Counted from the first letter of the stretch, positions 34,475 through 44,975 are shown. The stretch: 64,000 bases of DNA from Mycobacterium sp. SMC-8 (GCF_025263565.1 NZ_CP079865.1:1240001-1304000), one strand, 5' to 3'. Numbers and translations are program-made. Notes: generated from the sequence alone by a model not told the origin.

Positions 34475-35541
34475 TTCTGGACTCCTTCGGTCGGCAGGAA
34501 CTGCGGGTCGGTGACCTCGTCTCCGATGACATCGGTGGCGCGCATCAGGTCGAAGATGGAGCTCTCGTCCTGCGCCCACTGCGGATCGAATCGCACCTCT
34601 TCGGTGACCCAGTCATGCTCGGCCACATAAGCTTTCATGAATTCGACGTCCTCAGCAGTGGCGACTGCGAAATGCTGGGGATAGCGCTCGATCATCTCGT
34701 CGCGGTGTTGTTGCCATTCGGACAGGCCGCGGTCCCACAGGTCGAGGAAGGCCGACACCTCTGCGGGGTGGTCGTCGACCCAGTCCTTGCGGGCGACGAA
34801 GACGTTCCCCATCGGGCCGTCGTGGCCCGGAGCGACGAGTTCGGCGAACAGGTCGGCTGAGGACTTGCCGTCATACAGCGGCCGCACCGACCCGTCCCGC
34901 AGTTCGCGCGCCGAGAGGTCCGGATAGCAGATGCAGGCGTCGATCTCACCACGCGCCAGCAGGTTCGACAGGTTCTGGATGTCGGCGACCACCACGTCGA
35001 AGTCGCCGTCGACGACGGTCAGGTCGTGCATACGCTTGACCAAGGCACTCCACACCAGCGTGCCGGACACGGTGGTGAACACCCCGAGGCGTCTGCCCTT
35101 CAGGTCGGCGAGGGACTGTGCCGGATCGTCGGCACGGACCAGGATGCGGCTGCGCTCGGCGTTGTACTTGCCGATGATCACGGTCTCGCGCTGCGTCTGC
35201 TCCTCCAGGCCGGGCACCTCGAAGGACGCGGTGGAGATGATGTCGGCGTGGCCACCGGCGAAGAGGCCGAATTCGTCCCAGGTGGCGCTCGTCTCGATCG
35301 TGTAGCCGGTGTCGCGCTGCCACTCGTCGACGATGCCGGTGTCGTGCATGTAGTCCCAGATCGGATCGGGCGCGAAGGTGAACCGGATGACTCCGTCGCG
35401 GGCGGACCGGGACGACGCGGGCCCGCCCAGGCCCGCCGAGCAGGCCGTGGTGACGGTGAGCAGGGCAGCGAGGAGGATGCCGAGGGCGACTCCGCCCATT
35501 CGTCGGCCCCGTCTCGCACCGATGCGAAGCGAAAGATCCAT
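34471..35541 (-). CDS. NitT/TauT-type ABC substrate-binding lipoprotein
   Basis: 356 aa from ATG 35541 with AGGAGG upstream. The signal peptide has a lipobox ending T-T-A-C (about residue 34). The mature part is a two-lobed periplasmic-binding fold of the NMT1/SsuA group: an A-D-I-I-S-T-A-S-F stretch, D-L-K-G-R-R-L-G-V-F-T-T-V-S-G-T and a late V-A-R-K-D-W-V-D-D-H-P. Relatives bind sulfonates, nitrate, pyrimidine precursors or aromatic acids. First gene of the seven-gene operon. The operon's catabolic enzymes point to an aromatic or heterocyclic ligand rather than taurine; no sulfonate monooxygenase is present. Confidence 0.87.
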   Translation of the reverse strand: MDLSLRIGARRGRRMGGVALGILLAALLTVTTACSAGLGGPASSRSARDGVIRFTFAPDPIWDYMHDTGIVDEWQRDTGYTIETSATWDEFGLFAGGHADIISTASFEVPGLEEQTQRETVIIGKYNAERSRILVRADDPAQSLADLKGRRLGVFTTVSGTLVWSALVKRMHDLTVVDGDFDVVVADIQNLSNLLARGEIDACICYPDLSARELRDGSVRPLYDGKSSADLFAELVAPGHDGPMGNVFVARKDWVDDHPAEVSAFLDLWDRGLSEWQQHRDEMIERYPQHFAVATAEDVEFMKAYVAEHDWVTEEVRFDPQWAQDESSIFDLMRATDVIGDEVTDPQFLPTEGVQK

Positions 35542-35630
35542 CCGTCGACCTCCTGGTTCTGTGATGGCGATCACGACCCCTACGATGCGGGTTCGGGATT
35601 ACACCCAGCAATGTCTGAGAGCACACACTT
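35542..35630. promoter_or_regulatory. Divergent promoter region of the catabolic operon and PucR regulator
   Basis: The 89-bp gap between the leftward binding-protein gene and the rightward pucR-like gene must contain both promoters. A GAGAG ribosome site at 35618-35622 serves the regulator. A TGT...ACA stretch (35612-35625) is a possible operator half-site pair. No clear consensus promoter stands out. Confidence 0.35.
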
Positions 35631-37304
35631 ATGCTCATGAACATGTCCACGCGCACACAAGATGGGTCGGATCCCTTCGAGCACTGGCTGAGCGCGCTCG
35701 CGGAGATCGGCGAAGCCGTGGGTGGCGACGAGCCCGTCGCCGAGGTGCTCGGCCGCGTGGCCCGCACCGCGTGCACGCTGCTCGGTTACGACTTCTGCGC
35801 GGTCTTCCTCCCTGATGACGGCGGTCGGGCGCTCACGATCGAAGGCTCGTATGGCCTCTCCGCCGACTACATCGCCCAGGTCAACGCGAATCGTCCGATT
35901 CTGGTGGATGCCCGGGGCGACCACGAGGCGCCGACCAGCCTCGCCTACCGCAGCGGAGAGGTGGTCACTCTCGAGGACATCGAGCTGGTGCCGGATTTCA
36001 CCTGGGGTGGCGTCGCCCAGGAGCAGGGCTACCGCGCGCTGATCTCGGTACCGCTGCGGCGGTCCGGGACCGTGGTCGGTGCCCTCAACGGCTACCGCGC
36101 CGCACCCCATCGCTTCGACCGCGCCGAAGTCACCCTGGTGACCACACTCGCCACGCAGGTCGCGATCGCGCTGGGCACGGCACAGCTGCGCGCGAAGGAA
36201 CAGGCGACGATTCGTGAACTCCGTCGCGCCGAGGAGATCCACACGCTGCTGACAGCCACCGCTCTGCGCGGCGAAGGCGTGTCCGGCGTGGCCACCGCGT
36301 TGTCGGAGCTCCTCGACCGCGGCGTGCTGATCGAGGACCTCTACGACGAGCCACTCGCCGACGTGAACGGGTCGGCGCTCGATCCACGCGGTGATGACCA
36401 CGTCGTCGCCGAGGTGAACCTCGACGGCGACACGGTGGCGCGAATCCACGTGGCCGCGGCTGATTTTGAGCTGTCCGGGCTCGACATGCGCGCCGTCGAG
36501 CACGCCACGGTCGTCACCGCGCTCGAGCTGTTGCGGGCACGCACCGCAGCCGAGGTCGAGCAGCGGATCCGAGGGTCGTTGGTCGCCGACCTGCTCGGCG
36601 CCGACGAGGCCGGCATACCGGCGTTGCTCGACCGCGCCCGGCGCCTGGGCTGGGATCTGTCCGGTGCCCAGAGCCTGATCGCACTGCGCCCGGCCGATGA
36701 ACGCACTCTGGCGGCGGCAGACCGTTTCGTCACCGGTGTGACACCGCGCCCGTTGGTGGCTCTGCATCGCGGCGACCTCGTCTTGGTCTGGCCCGCCGGC
36801 GCGGAGGTTCCGGTGCAGACCGCCGGCAGGCTGCTCGAATTCCTGCGCTCGGCAAGGATTCCCGAGACTCCGACCGCCGCGGTGTCACGTCAGGTCGCCG
36901 CGCGGGAACTGCCCGGCTGCTTCCGCACCGTCCGCGGCGCCCTCGATCTTGCCGGGGAGCGCGGCGCCCCGGCGGTGATCGACCTCGACGAACCGACCAT
37001 CGACCACCTGTTGCTGCAACTCGACGACCCAGGCCGGCTGCGCGAGTTCGCGACCGCGGTGCTCGGTCGCGCGGCGGACTACGACCGCGCCCGGTCCACG
37101 GAGTTGTTGCGCACCGCCCGCGTGCTTCTCACACACGGCCTGGACAGACGTGCGGCAGCGCAGGCGCTGCATCTGCACCCGAACACCGTCGCCCAGCGAG
37201 TCCGCAGGCTGGAGGAACTGACCGGGCTGAGTCTGGCCCGGCCCGCCGATCTGCTGCAGCTCACCGCTGCCCTCACGGTCGCCCGGATCGCCTCGCTGGG
37301 CTAG
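35631..37304 (+). CDS. GAF-PucR family transcriptional regulator
   Basis: 557 aa. A GAF sensor domain (about 35-185) contains C-T-L-L-G-Y-D-F-C-A-V-F-L and V-P-L-R-R-S-G-T-V-V-G-A-L-N. A GGDEF-like middle region of PucR proteins (about 310-450) follows. At the C-terminus is a PucR helix-turn-helix (about 500-555) with A-A-A-Q-A-L-H-L-H-P-N-T-V-A-Q-R-V-R-R-L-E. PucR proteins usually activate catabolic operons for purines, amino acids or aromatics in response to a substrate. Divergent from the 29489-35541 operon, so that is the likely target. ATG 35631 is favoured; ATGs at 35637 and 35643 are also possible. Confidence 0.87.
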   Translation: MLMNMSTRTQDGSDPFEHWLSALAEIGEAVGGDEPVAEVLGRVARTACTLLGYDFCAVFLPDDGGRALTIEGSYGLSADYIAQVNANRPILVDARGDHEAPTSLAYRSGEVVTLEDIELVPDFTWGGVAQEQGYRALISVPLRRSGTVVGALNGYRAAPHRFDRAEVTLVTTLATQVAIALGTAQLRAKEQATIRELRRAEEIHTLLTATALRGEGVSGVATALSELLDRGVLIEDLYDEPLADVNGSALDPRGDDHVVAEVNLDGDTVARIHVAAADFELSGLDMRAVEHATVVTALELLRARTAAEVEQRIRGSLVADLLGADEAGIPALLDRARRLGWDLSGAQSLIALRPADERTLAAADRFVTGVTPRPLVALHRGDLVLVWPAGAEVPVQTAGRLLEFLRSARIPETPTAAVSRQVAARELPGCFRTVRGALDLAGERGAPAVIDLDEPTIDHLLLQLDDPGRLREFATAVLGRAADYDRARSTELLRTARVLLTHGLDRRAAAQALHLHPNTVAQRVRRLEELTGLSLARPADLLQLTAALTVARIASLG

Positions 37305-40300
37305 CTGGAACCGGCAACGCTGACCGCATCGATGGCCCGGTAGATGCGCTGTTCACTGACCGGCCGGGCGGTGCCGAGCTGCTGCGCCCACAGGCTCACC
37401 CGCAGCTCCTCGATCATGCGGGCGATGTCGCGCACATCGGCCGCCGCCGCGCGCGCGGGCGACAACGCCTGCCGCAGTGCGTCGTACTCAGCCTGCACCG
37501 CAGCGACGCGACCCATCCGTTCCCGGTCGGCGGCGGGAGCGGATGGCAGGCGCTCCAACCGACGACCGATGGCGGTCAGGTAGCGGGCCAGGTCCCCGAG
37601 TCGCGCGGCGCCGGTCGCCGCGACGAATCCCGGTGGCACGAGAGCGGCCAGCTGCGCGCGGATGTCGGCGACGGCGTCGGCCTGCATCGGCGTCGGCTTC
37701 GACGGCAGCGCGACCTCGACCTCGTGCAGCGCCGAGAGCACCCGCTCCACCCGCCGCACCACATCGGCGGTGGTCTGCGCGAGGTTGGCGGTCAGCCGTT
37801 TTCGTGCAGCGGCGAATCCTTCTCTGGTCCACACCGGTACGGGCACGATGATCTGCGCGGCCGCTGCGGCACAGTCGTCGATCAGCGCCGACAGGGAGCC
37901 GTCCGGGTTGGCGCCCAGCATCAGCCGGGTGCGGGTATCCAGACCGCGCTCGACGTTCTTGGCCACCGACGGGCCGGCGAGCAGCAAGAGCCGCCGGCTG
38001 CCGTGCGGCATCGCGGCATCCTGTTCGGCCTTCGTGGCGAAGACCCGGATGTCCACCGCGGCGCCGGTATCCACCAGCGCGGGGTAACCACGCACCAGAT
38101 GCCCTGAAGCACCTAGGTTCTCGACGACCCGCGGCAGTTCGGCCAGATCCTGCGGCCAGTCCCGCAGCCCGGTGCGCTCCAGCCCGGCGGCGACGGTGGC
38201 CGCGACGGCCTGGCGGGTGGGGGCGGCGAGCTCGCGGCGCAGTTCCGCGAGGTCCTTGCCGCGGGACACCACGGCGCCCTGGGCGTCCTCGACGGCGAAC
38301 GTGACCCGCAGATGCGGCGGCACCTTGTCCAGGTCGAACGCGTCGATCGGCACGAGAATGCCGGTGCGGCGCCGCAATTCGCGCTGCACCGCATCGAGTA
38401 GCGGCCCGCTGTCGGGGCCGATCGACGCGAGCAGCGCCTTGGCGGTGTCCGGCGCGGGGACGAAGTTGCGGCGCAGGTCCTTGGGCAGCGATTTGATCAG
38501 AGCGGTGAGCAATTCCTCGCGCAGCGCGGGTACCTGCCAGGCGAAGTCATCGCCGCCGAGCCGCGCGAGCACGTCGACCGGGACATGCACGGTGACGCCG
38601 TCGTCGGCTGCACCCGGCTCGTACCGGTAGGTCAACGGAAGCGACAGGTCCCCGGCCTGCCAGGCGTCGGGCTGCTCGGCGCCGGCCTCGTTGCGCAGCA
38701 GGTCATCCCGGGTCATGGTGAGCAGATCCGGCGTGCGGTGCCGCTGCTTGCGCCACCACCCGTCGAAGTGCCGCGCCGACACCACGTCGGCGGGCACGCG
38801 GGCGTCGTAGAACGCGAAGATCTCGTCGTCGCCGGCCAGCAGGTCGCGGCGGCGGGCACGGTCCTCCAGCGCGGCGAGCTCCTCACGCAGCCTGGCGTTG
38901 TCGCGGAAGAAGTGGTGCTTGGTCTGCCAGTCACCGTCGACCAGCGCGTGCCGGATGAACAGTTCGCGCGCAACCTCGGGATCGACCTGCGCATAGCCGA
39001 CCCGGCGGCGTGCCACCAGCGGCAGGCCGTAGAGGGTGACCCGCTCGTAGGCCATCACCGCACCCCGCTCGGCGTCCCAGTGCGGCTCACTGTAGCTGCG
39101 CTGCACCAGATGTCCGGCCACCCGCTCGACCGCTTCCGGCTCGATACGCGCCGCGGTCCTGCCGAACAACCTGCTCGTCTCGACCAGGTCGGCGACCACG
39201 ACCCAGCGCGGCGGGCGCTTGCTGAGCACCGAACCGGGGGCGAGCACGAACCGGGCGTTGCGGGCACCCTGGTAGGTGCGCCCGTCGGTGTCACGCATCC
39301 CGATGTGCGAGAGCAGGCCGGCGGTCAGCGCGGCGTGCACCCGCGCGGGGTCGGCAGGCTCGTCGCTGGCGTCACCCTCCCGGATGCCGATGTCACGGCA
39401 GATCCCGCGCAGCTGACCGACCAGGTCCTGCCATTCCCGGATCCGCAGGTAGTGCAGGAACTCGTCGCGGCACATCCGGCGAAAGGAGCTGCCGGAGCGT
39501 TCTTTTCGCTGATCGCTCAGGTAGCGCCACAGATTCAGGTACGAGATGAAATCCGAATGCTGATCGGCGAAACGGGCATGTTTCTGCCGGGCCGCCTCCT
39601 CCTTGTCGACGGGCCGCTCCCGCGGGTCCGGGATCGACAGCGCCGCGGCCAGCACCAGCATCTCGCGCACACAGCCCTCGGCGTCGGCCTGCAGGATCAT
39701 CCGGCCCAGACGCGGGTCGACCGGGATCTGGGCCAGCCGGCGTCCGATGTCGGTGAGGTGGGCCTGCTGATCGAACGCGCCGAGTTCCTGCAGCAGTGCG
39801 ACGCCGTCGCGGATGCTGCGAGCCTCGGGCGGGTCGAGAAACCCGAAGCCCTCGACGTCGCCGAAGCCGAGCGCCGCCATCTGCAGGATTACCGCGGCCA
39901 GATTGGTGCGCAGGATCTCCGGATCGGTGTAGCGGGGCCGGGATTCGAAGTCCTCCTCGCTGTACAGCCGGATGCAGACCCCCGGCGCGGTGCGACCGGA
40001 GCGCCCGGCGCGCTGGGCCGCCGACGCCTGCGAGATCGGCTCGATGGGCAGCCGCTGCACCTTGGTCCGACGGCTGTACCGCGAGATCCGCGCGGTTCCG
40101 GGATCGACCACGTAGCGGATGCCTGGCACCGTCAACGATGTCTCGGCGACATTGGTGGCCAACACGATTCGCCGCGCGGTCCGGCCGGGTGCAAACACCT
40201 TCTGCTGCTCGGCCGTGGGTAGCCTTGCGTACAGCGGCAGCACCTCCGTGTGGCCCGGGTCGGTCACGGCCCGCAGAGCCTCTGCGGTGTCTCGGATCTC

Positions 40301-41233
40301 ACGTTCACCGGACAGGAACACCAGCACGTCACCGGGCGGCTCGGCCTCCAGCTCGGCGACGGCGTCGATGATCGCCTCGGTCGGGTCGCGCAGCTCGGTG
40401 CGCACCACCTCGTGGTCGGGATCGTCGGGATCCTCGGAATCGTCCGCAGCGACCGGGACTTCCAGTGGCCGGTAACGGATCTCGACGGGATAGGTGCGTC
40501 CCGAGACCTCCACGATCGGCGCATCGCCGAAGAACTGCGCGAAGCGCTGCGGCTCGATCGTCGCCGAGGTCACGATCACCTTCAGGTCCGGCCGCCGGGG
40601 CAGCAACTGTCGAAGGTAGCCGAGCAGGAAGTCGATGTTGAGGCTGCGCTCGTGTGCTTCGTCGATGATCAGCGTGTCGTAGCGCAGCAGCCTGCGGTCC
40701 CGTTGCACCTCGGCGAGCAGGATCCCGTCGGTCATCAGTTTGACCAGGGTCCGGTCCGAGGCTTGGTCGGTGAACCGCACCGTGTAGCCGACCGCGTCCC
40801 CGAGCGGGGTGTCGAGTTCCTCGGCGATGCGGGCCGCGACCGTGCGCGCGGCGAGCCGGCGCGGCTGGGTGTGGCCGATGGTGCCGCGGATCCCGCGGCC
40901 GAGCTCGAGGCAGATCTTGGGCAGCTGGGTGGTCTTGCCGGAGCCGGTCTCGCCGGCGACGATCACCACCTGGTTGGCCGCGATCGCCGCGGCGATCTCG
41001 TCGCGACGCTCGCTGACGGGCAGATCCGGGTAGGTGATCTGCGGTACCGCGGCGAGCCGCGAGGCGACCAGGGCCTCCCCGGCGGTGAATTTCTCGGCGA
41101 GGCGCTGCAGTTGTTCGGCCGAGGGCTCGCGCAGCTGCCGCAGCCGCCGCTCCAGCCGCGCGGCGTCGCTGATCGTCAGACCGTCGAGGCGGGCACGCAG
41201 CGCACGCACGTCGAGTGGGGACGGATCGGGCAC
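37301..41233 (-). CDS. hrpA: ATP-dependent RNA helicase HrpA
   Basis: 1310 aa from GTG 41233; the open frame to 41710 is non-coding antisense sequence. DEAH-box motifs: Walker A A-G-E-T-G-S-G-K-T-T (about 93-102), I-I-D-E-A-H-E-R-S, V-T-S-A-T, and motif VI Q-R-A-G-R-S-G-R-T. A helicase-associated HA2/OB region follows, then the long HrpA-specific C-terminal domain (about 650-1310). E. coli-type HrpA helps resolve stalled or colliding ribosomes; here the full-length architecture suggests the same role. The 3' end overlaps the pucR-like gene by four bases. Confidence 0.92.
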   Translation of the reverse strand: MPDPSPLDVRALRARLDGLTISDAARLERRLRQLREPSAEQLQRLAEKFTAGEALVASRLAAVPQITYPDLPVSERRDEIAAAIAANQVVIVAGETGSGKTTQLPKICLELGRGIRGTIGHTQPRRLAARTVAARIAEELDTPLGDAVGYTVRFTDQASDRTLVKLMTDGILLAEVQRDRRLLRYDTLIIDEAHERSLNIDFLLGYLRQLLPRRPDLKVIVTSATIEPQRFAQFFGDAPIVEVSGRTYPVEIRYRPLEVPVAADDSEDPDDPDHEVVRTELRDPTEAIIDAVAELEAEPPGDVLVFLSGEREIRDTAEALRAVTDPGHTEVLPLYARLPTAEQQKVFAPGRTARRIVLATNVAETSLTVPGIRYVVDPGTARISRYSRRTKVQRLPIEPISQASAAQRAGRSGRTAPGVCIRLYSEEDFESRPRYTDPEILRTNLAAVILQMAALGFGDVEGFGFLDPPEARSIRDGVALLQELGAFDQQAHLTDIGRRLAQIPVDPRLGRMILQADAEGCVREMLVLAAALSIPDPRERPVDKEEAARQKHARFADQHSDFISYLNLWRYLSDQRKERSGSSFRRMCRDEFLHYLRIREWQDLVGQLRGICRDIGIREGDASDEPADPARVHAALTAGLLSHIGMRDTDGRTYQGARNARFVLAPGSVLSKRPPRWVVVADLVETSRLFGRTAARIEPEAVERVAGHLVQRSYSEPHWDAERGAVMAYERVTLYGLPLVARRRVGYAQVDPEVARELFIRHALVDGDWQTKHHFFRDNARLREELAALEDRARRRDLLAGDDEIFAFYDARVPADVVSARHFDGWWRKQRHRTPDLLTMTRDDLLRNEAGAEQPDAWQAGDLSLPLTYRYEPGAADDGVTVHVPVDVLARLGGDDFAWQVPALREELLTALIKSLPKDLRRNFVPAPDTAKALLASIGPDSGPLLDAVQRELRRRTGILVPIDAFDLDKVPPHLRVTFAVEDAQGAVVSRGKDLAELRRELAAPTRQAVAATVAAGLERTGLRDWPQDLAELPRVVENLGASGHLVRGYPALVDTGAAVDIRVFATKAEQDAAMPHGSRRLLLLAGPSVAKNVERGLDTRTRLMLGANPDGSLSALIDDCAAAAAQIIVPVPVWTREGFAAARKRLTANLAQTTADVVRRVERVLSALHEVEVALPSKPTPMQADAVADIRAQLAALVPPGFVAATGAARLGDLARYLTAIGRRLERLPSAPAADRERMGRVAAVQAEYDALRQALSPARAAAADVRDIARMIEELRVSLWAQQLGTARPVSEQRIYRAIDAVSVAGSS

Positions 41234-41298
41234 TCCGGCAACGATAGGCGTGCGGTCGTCATCCCGGCGCGCGGGTGCGCGCGACCAGCGCGGAAAAC

Positions 41299-42198
41299 TC
41301 AGCGCGAAGCGGTGTCCGGCGCCCAGTAGGCCAGCATCTCGGCCAACGTCTCGAACGCGGCGGTGTTCACCCCGTAGGTCGCCTCGTAATGCACGCTGAG
41401 CGGGAACCCGAGCTCGGCCACACCGTCGATGACGCGCTTGTACAACTCGACCATCATCTTGCGCCGTCCGTCGGGGTCGGTCTCGGACAGCGTCCGGACG
41501 AACTCCTGCTCCTTCTCCACGGCCGCGTTGCCCGGGTCCTGGATCAACCAGTTGATCAGGCCGACCCGGCTCTCCACTTTCGGTACGAAACCGAACGACA
41601 GCAGGATCTCGGGCCGGTGGTCGGTGGATTCGGCGAACTCCTTGAGGAATCCGACGATCGCATCCGAGTAGAGCAGCTGGGTCATGCCGTAGGTGGCGCC
41701 CCGGTCGCACTTGAAGTTGAACCGGCCGTGCTCACCCTCGCGTGTCGGGATAAGGATGACCCCGCGGTTGTCGACCACCTCGTCGAAGATCGACAGCGCG
41801 TCGGTCGGGGCCACGCCGGTGCCCTCACCGTCGTTGAGGGTGCGGGGCACTCCCACGAACGCGATGCCTTCGAAACCGCTCTCCCCGAGCAACCTCAGCC
41901 GCTTCTGCAGCGCGGACTCGTCCATGAACGCGGTGACCTGGGTGCACAGCCCCTTGATGCCGGGCAGCTCGGGTCGGATCATGTTCCAGAAGTCGAGGAC
42001 GTCGAGCTTCGGCTTCATCTCGATGGGACGGTCGCCGTCCTCCTCGATCATCCCGGGGATCATGACGTGCCGGATCCGGCCGGCCAGTCCGGCTTCGGCC
42101 GAGCAGCGCAACACCTTTTCGGCGTCCTCCATGGCCTGCTCGCGACCCCGGTCCACATTGGGCGGCACGAGCTCTAAAGCGATGGTGTTCAAGCTCAC
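41299..42198 (-). CDS. Methylenetetrahydrofolate reductase (Rv2172c-type)
   Basis: 299 aa from GTG 42198 (start S-L-N-T-I-A-L-E-L-V-P-P-N matches the Rv2172c N-terminus from memory); the ATG at 42213 would add five residues. TIM-barrel-like protein of the MTHFR superfamily: E-L-V-P-P-N near the start, G-V-P-R-T-L-N-D-G-E-G mid-protein, F-N-F-K-C-D-R-G-A-T-Y-G-M-T-Q-L-L-Y-S-D, and S-F-G-F-V-P-K. The latter resemble the MetF folate/flavin site, in shortened form. The M. tuberculosis relative has been reported as a functional, atypical reductase making 5-methyl-THF for methionine synthesis. No riboswitch is evident in the 151-bp divergent gap to the lipoprotein gene. Confidence 0.75.
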   Translation of the reverse strand: MSLNTIALELVPPNVDRGREQAMEDAEKVLRCSAEAGLAGRIRHVMIPGMIEEDGDRPIEMKPKLDVLDFWNMIRPELPGIKGLCTQVTAFMDESALQKRLRLLGESGFEGIAFVGVPRTLNDGEGTGVAPTDALSIFDEVVDNRGVILIPTREGEHGRFNFKCDRGATYGMTQLLYSDAIVGFLKEFAESTDHRPEILLSFGFVPKVESRVGLINWLIQDPGNAAVEKEQEFVRTLSETDPDGRRKMMVELYKRVIDGVAELGFPLSVHYEATYGVNTAAFETLAEMLAYWAPDTASR

Positions 42199-42349
42199 AG
42201 CGTTGCTCCACATCTACGACTGTTTCTTCCCCCGGCGGCCCACCGACGTCATCGTCGTGGCCTCGCGTTCCCCCGGCCGACCGGAAAAAATCACCATACC
42301 TGGGGCGGCACCGGCGGCCCCAGTGAGCTTTCATGGGTGTAGACCGCTT

Positions 42350-43507
42350 ATGAACATGCTGCAGAGAAACCCCCGCACCCCATCCATCCTCGTCGCAGCG
42401 CTGACCCTCCTGGCGGTGCTGACCGCATGCACCGGCATGGAGCCCGCACCGGGCACCACGACGGCGACGACCCCCACCAGCTCCCGCTCCCCGTTCGAGC
42501 CGACGACGACCAGTCCGGCGCCGGATCGGACGGGTCCGCTGCTGGCCTACCGGGCCGGCGACGAGCTCGGGATCGTCGACGGCACGACGGTGGCGGCGAC
42601 GGCGCCCGGCGCGTTCGCCCCGTCCAACGACCTGATCGCCACCGAGGACGACAGGTTCGTGTTCTCCCGCACCACCGACGGACAGGTGGTCACGCTGGAG
42701 GTGGCGACGGGCAAGGCGACCACGCGCGACGTCACGGTCGGTCCGTCGCTGGGCACCGCGGGTGCGAGCGTGATCGTGTGGTGGGAGCAGCCGAACAGGT
42801 TGATGCGGCTGGATCTCGCCGACCCGGCGTCCCAGCCGGAACTGCAACAGATTGTCGATCTGCCCCCGGTGGCCAGGGTACGGCCGGGTGAGCCGCGGCT
42901 GCTGGTGGCCCGGGGCGGCACCGCGATCGTCGCGCGGGTGGAGTCGCCGCCGTCCCGCTTCGGAGGTCCGGACACGTTGTACGCAGTCCGCGGTCCGGGT
43001 GCGCCTGCGCCGCTGGGGCAGGCCGACGCGAACAGCCCGGTCACGGTGGCCCGTCTGAGCCCGGACGGGGCGACGCTGGCGTATGCGCTGTACCGCACCA
43101 CCGACAGCACCTGCGGCACCGCGGCGATCGTCACGTCCGACGCCGACGGCGAGCAGGTGACGTTAGACGTGGCCGGTCCCGCCGCCGACGCCGGCTCCCG
43201 GGTCAACAAATTGTGGTGGCCGGCGAAGGGGGAACCGAAACTCAGCCTGACCACCTGGCAGTGCGGTCAGCCGCAGACCACGCCGCCGCTGGTGTGGCAG
43301 GTGACCGGGGACCATATCGCGCAGACCACGCCGCCGACCTCGGCGCTGCAGTCCGCCGAGGTCGCCCCCGGCCAACGCGCGCTGATCCTGCCGCCCAGCG
43401 GCGTGCCGGCCAATCCGGTCGGCACGCTGGCCTTGGAGGACAGCTCCCGCCGGTTCTCGATCAAGGACGGCGTCGACGCGATCGCCGTGATCGAGCCCTC
43501 TCCGTAG
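42350..43507 (+). CDS. Lipoprotein with beta-propeller-like domain
   Basis: 385 aa from ATG 42350; ATG 42356 is an alternative, and the upstream open frame is antisense to the reductase. Lipobox L-T-A-C at about residue 27, a Thr/Pro/Ser-rich linker to about residue 60, then repeated short strands and turns ([31 protein letters not shown]). These are typical of WD40/TolB-like propellers. Two Cys (S-T-C-G-T and Q-C-G-Q) may form a disulfide. Cell-surface protein, function unknown. Ten bases before selO, probably co-transcribed. Confidence 0.65.
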   Translation: MNMLQRNPRTPSILVAALTLLAVLTACTGMEPAPGTTTATTPTSSRSPFEPTTTSPAPDRTGPLLAYRAGDELGIVDGTTVAATAPGAFAPSNDLIATEDDRFVFSRTTDGQVVTLEVATGKATTRDVTVGPSLGTAGASVIVWWEQPNRLMRLDLADPASQPELQQIVDLPPVARVRPGEPRLLVARGGTAIVARVESPPSRFGGPDTLYAVRGPGAPAPLGQADANSPVTVARLSPDGATLAYALYRTTDSTCGTAAIVTSDADGEQVTLDVAGPAADAGSRVNKLWWPAKGEPKLSLTTWQCGQPQTTPPLVWQVTGDHIAQTTPPTSALQSAEVAPGQRALILPPSGVPANPVGTLALEDSSRRFSIKDGVDAIAVIEPSP

Positions 43508-43517
43508 GCTGGATGAG

Positions 43518-44975
43518 GTGAGTATCGCGCTGCAGAACCGATTCGTCGGCGAGCTTCCGGAGCTGGCGGTGCAGTGGAAGGCCGAGGAAGCCCCCCAACC
43601 GCAGCTACTGGCGTTCAACGAGCCCCTGGCCGTCGACCTCGGCCTCGATCCGGAGTGGCTGCGCGGACCCGACGGACTCGGCCTGTTGGTGGGCACCCGC
43701 GTCCCGGAGGACGCGACACCGGCCGCCCAGGCCTACGCCGGTCACCAGTTCGGCGGATACCAACCGCGGCTGGGTGACGGGCGCGCGCTGCTGGTCGGCG
43801 AGCTCGTCGACACCGCCGGGCAGCTGCGCGACCTGCACCTGAAGGGTTCGGGCCGGACACCGTTCGCGCGGGGCGGTGACGGGTTGGCCGCGGTCGGGCC
43901 GATGCTGCGCGAGTACATCGTCAGCGAGGCGATGCACGCGCTGGGCATCCCGACGACACGCGCGCTGGCGGTGGTCGCGACCGGCCGGCCGGTGTACCGC
44001 GAGACCGCGCTGCCGGGCGCGGTCCTGGCACGGGTCGCCGCGAGCCACCTGAGGGTCGGCACGTTCCAGTACGCGGCGGCGGTCTCCACGCAGCCGGACC
44101 ATGCGGATCTGCTGCGCCGTGTCGCCGACCACGCCATCGCGCGGCACCACCCCGCGGCGGCCGACGCGCAACAGCCCTACCTCGCCCTGCTGGAAGCGGT
44201 CAGCGCGGTGCAGGCGCGGCTGGTGGCGCAGTGGATGCTGGTCGGATTCATTCACGGCGTGATGAACACCGACAACATGACGATCTCGGGCGAGACCATC
44301 GATTACGGACCGTGCGCGTTCATGGAGGCGTTCGACCCGGCGACGGTGTACAGCTCCATCGACAGCTGGGGTCGCTACGCGTACGGCAACCAGCCGTCGA
44401 TCGCTCTGTGGAACCTCGCGCGGTTCGCCGAGGCGCTGCTGCCGCTGCTCGACGACGACACCGGCACGGCGATCGCGAAGGCCGAGGCGTCGCTGGGCGG
44501 ATTCCAGGAGCTTTACGAGACAGCGTGGACCGACGGCATGCGGGCCAAGCTCGGGCTGCCCGAGGCCTCAGCCGAAGCGGTACCGGCGCTGGCGCGGGAT
44601 CTGCTGACTCAGATGCAGCAGAGCCAGGTGGACCACACATCGTTCTACCGCCGGTTGGCGACGGCGGCCCGCGGAGACGCCGAGCCGGTGCGCGGGGAGT
44701 TCGTCGATCTCGCCGCGTTCGACGAATGGCTGGCGCGCTGGCGGGCGTTGGGGCCGGATCCCGAGGCGATGGACCGAGTCAATCCGGTGTACATCCCTCG
44801 CAACCATCTGGTCGAGGAGGCCTTGACGGCGGCCACCGGCGGCGACCTGCAACCGTTGCACGGGCTGCTCTTGGCCATCAGCGCACCGTTCGACGAGCGT
44901 CCCGGCTTGCAGCGCTACGCCGAGCCCGGCGAGAAGGAGTTCAGCTCCTCGTTCCGAACTTTCTGTGGAACGTGA
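43518..44975 (+). CDS. selO: Protein adenylyltransferase SelO (YdiU)
   Basis: 485-aa pseudokinase-fold enzyme that transfers AMP to Ser/Thr/Tyr of target proteins. Visible motifs: [25 protein letters not shown] (Lys), [18 protein letters not shown] (catalytic Asn/Asp) and D-Y-G-P (metal Asp). It ends R-T-F-C-G-T, keeping the conserved C-terminal Cys found as Cys or selenocysteine in the family. GTG start 43518. Linked to redox-stress protection in other organisms. Confidence 0.92.
   Translation: MSIALQNRFVGELPELAVQWKAEEAPQPQLLAFNEPLAVDLGLDPEWLRGPDGLGLLVGTRVPEDATPAAQAYAGHQFGGYQPRLGDGRALLVGELVDTAGQLRDLHLKGSGRTPFARGGDGLAAVGPMLREYIVSEAMHALGIPTTRALAVVATGRPVYRETALPGAVLARVAASHLRVGTFQYAAAVSTQPDHADLLRRVADHAIARHHPAAADAQQPYLALLEAVSAVQARLVAQWMLVGFIHGVMNTDNMTISGETIDYGPCAFMEAFDPATVYSSIDSWGRYAYGNQPSIALWNLARFAEALLPLLDDDTGTAIAKAEASLGGFQELYETAWTDGMRAKLGLPEASAEAVPALARDLLTQMQQSQVDHTSFYRRLATAARGDAEPVRGEFVDLAAFDEWLARWRALGPDPEAMDRVNPVYIPRNHLVEEALTAATGGDLQPLHGLLLAISAPFDERPGLQRYAEPGEKEFSSSFRTFCGT

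Noticed and set aside
41234..41710. N-terminal extension of the HrpA frame
   Set aside because: It overlaps the reductase gene and reads as Arg/Pro-rich shadow sequence; GTG 41233 gives the usual HrpA start and length.
42199..42349. Possible riboswitch or attenuator before the methylenetetrahydrofolate reductase gene
   Set aside because: No B12-box, SAM-riboswitch core or conserved pairing pattern could be found in the 151-bp gap.
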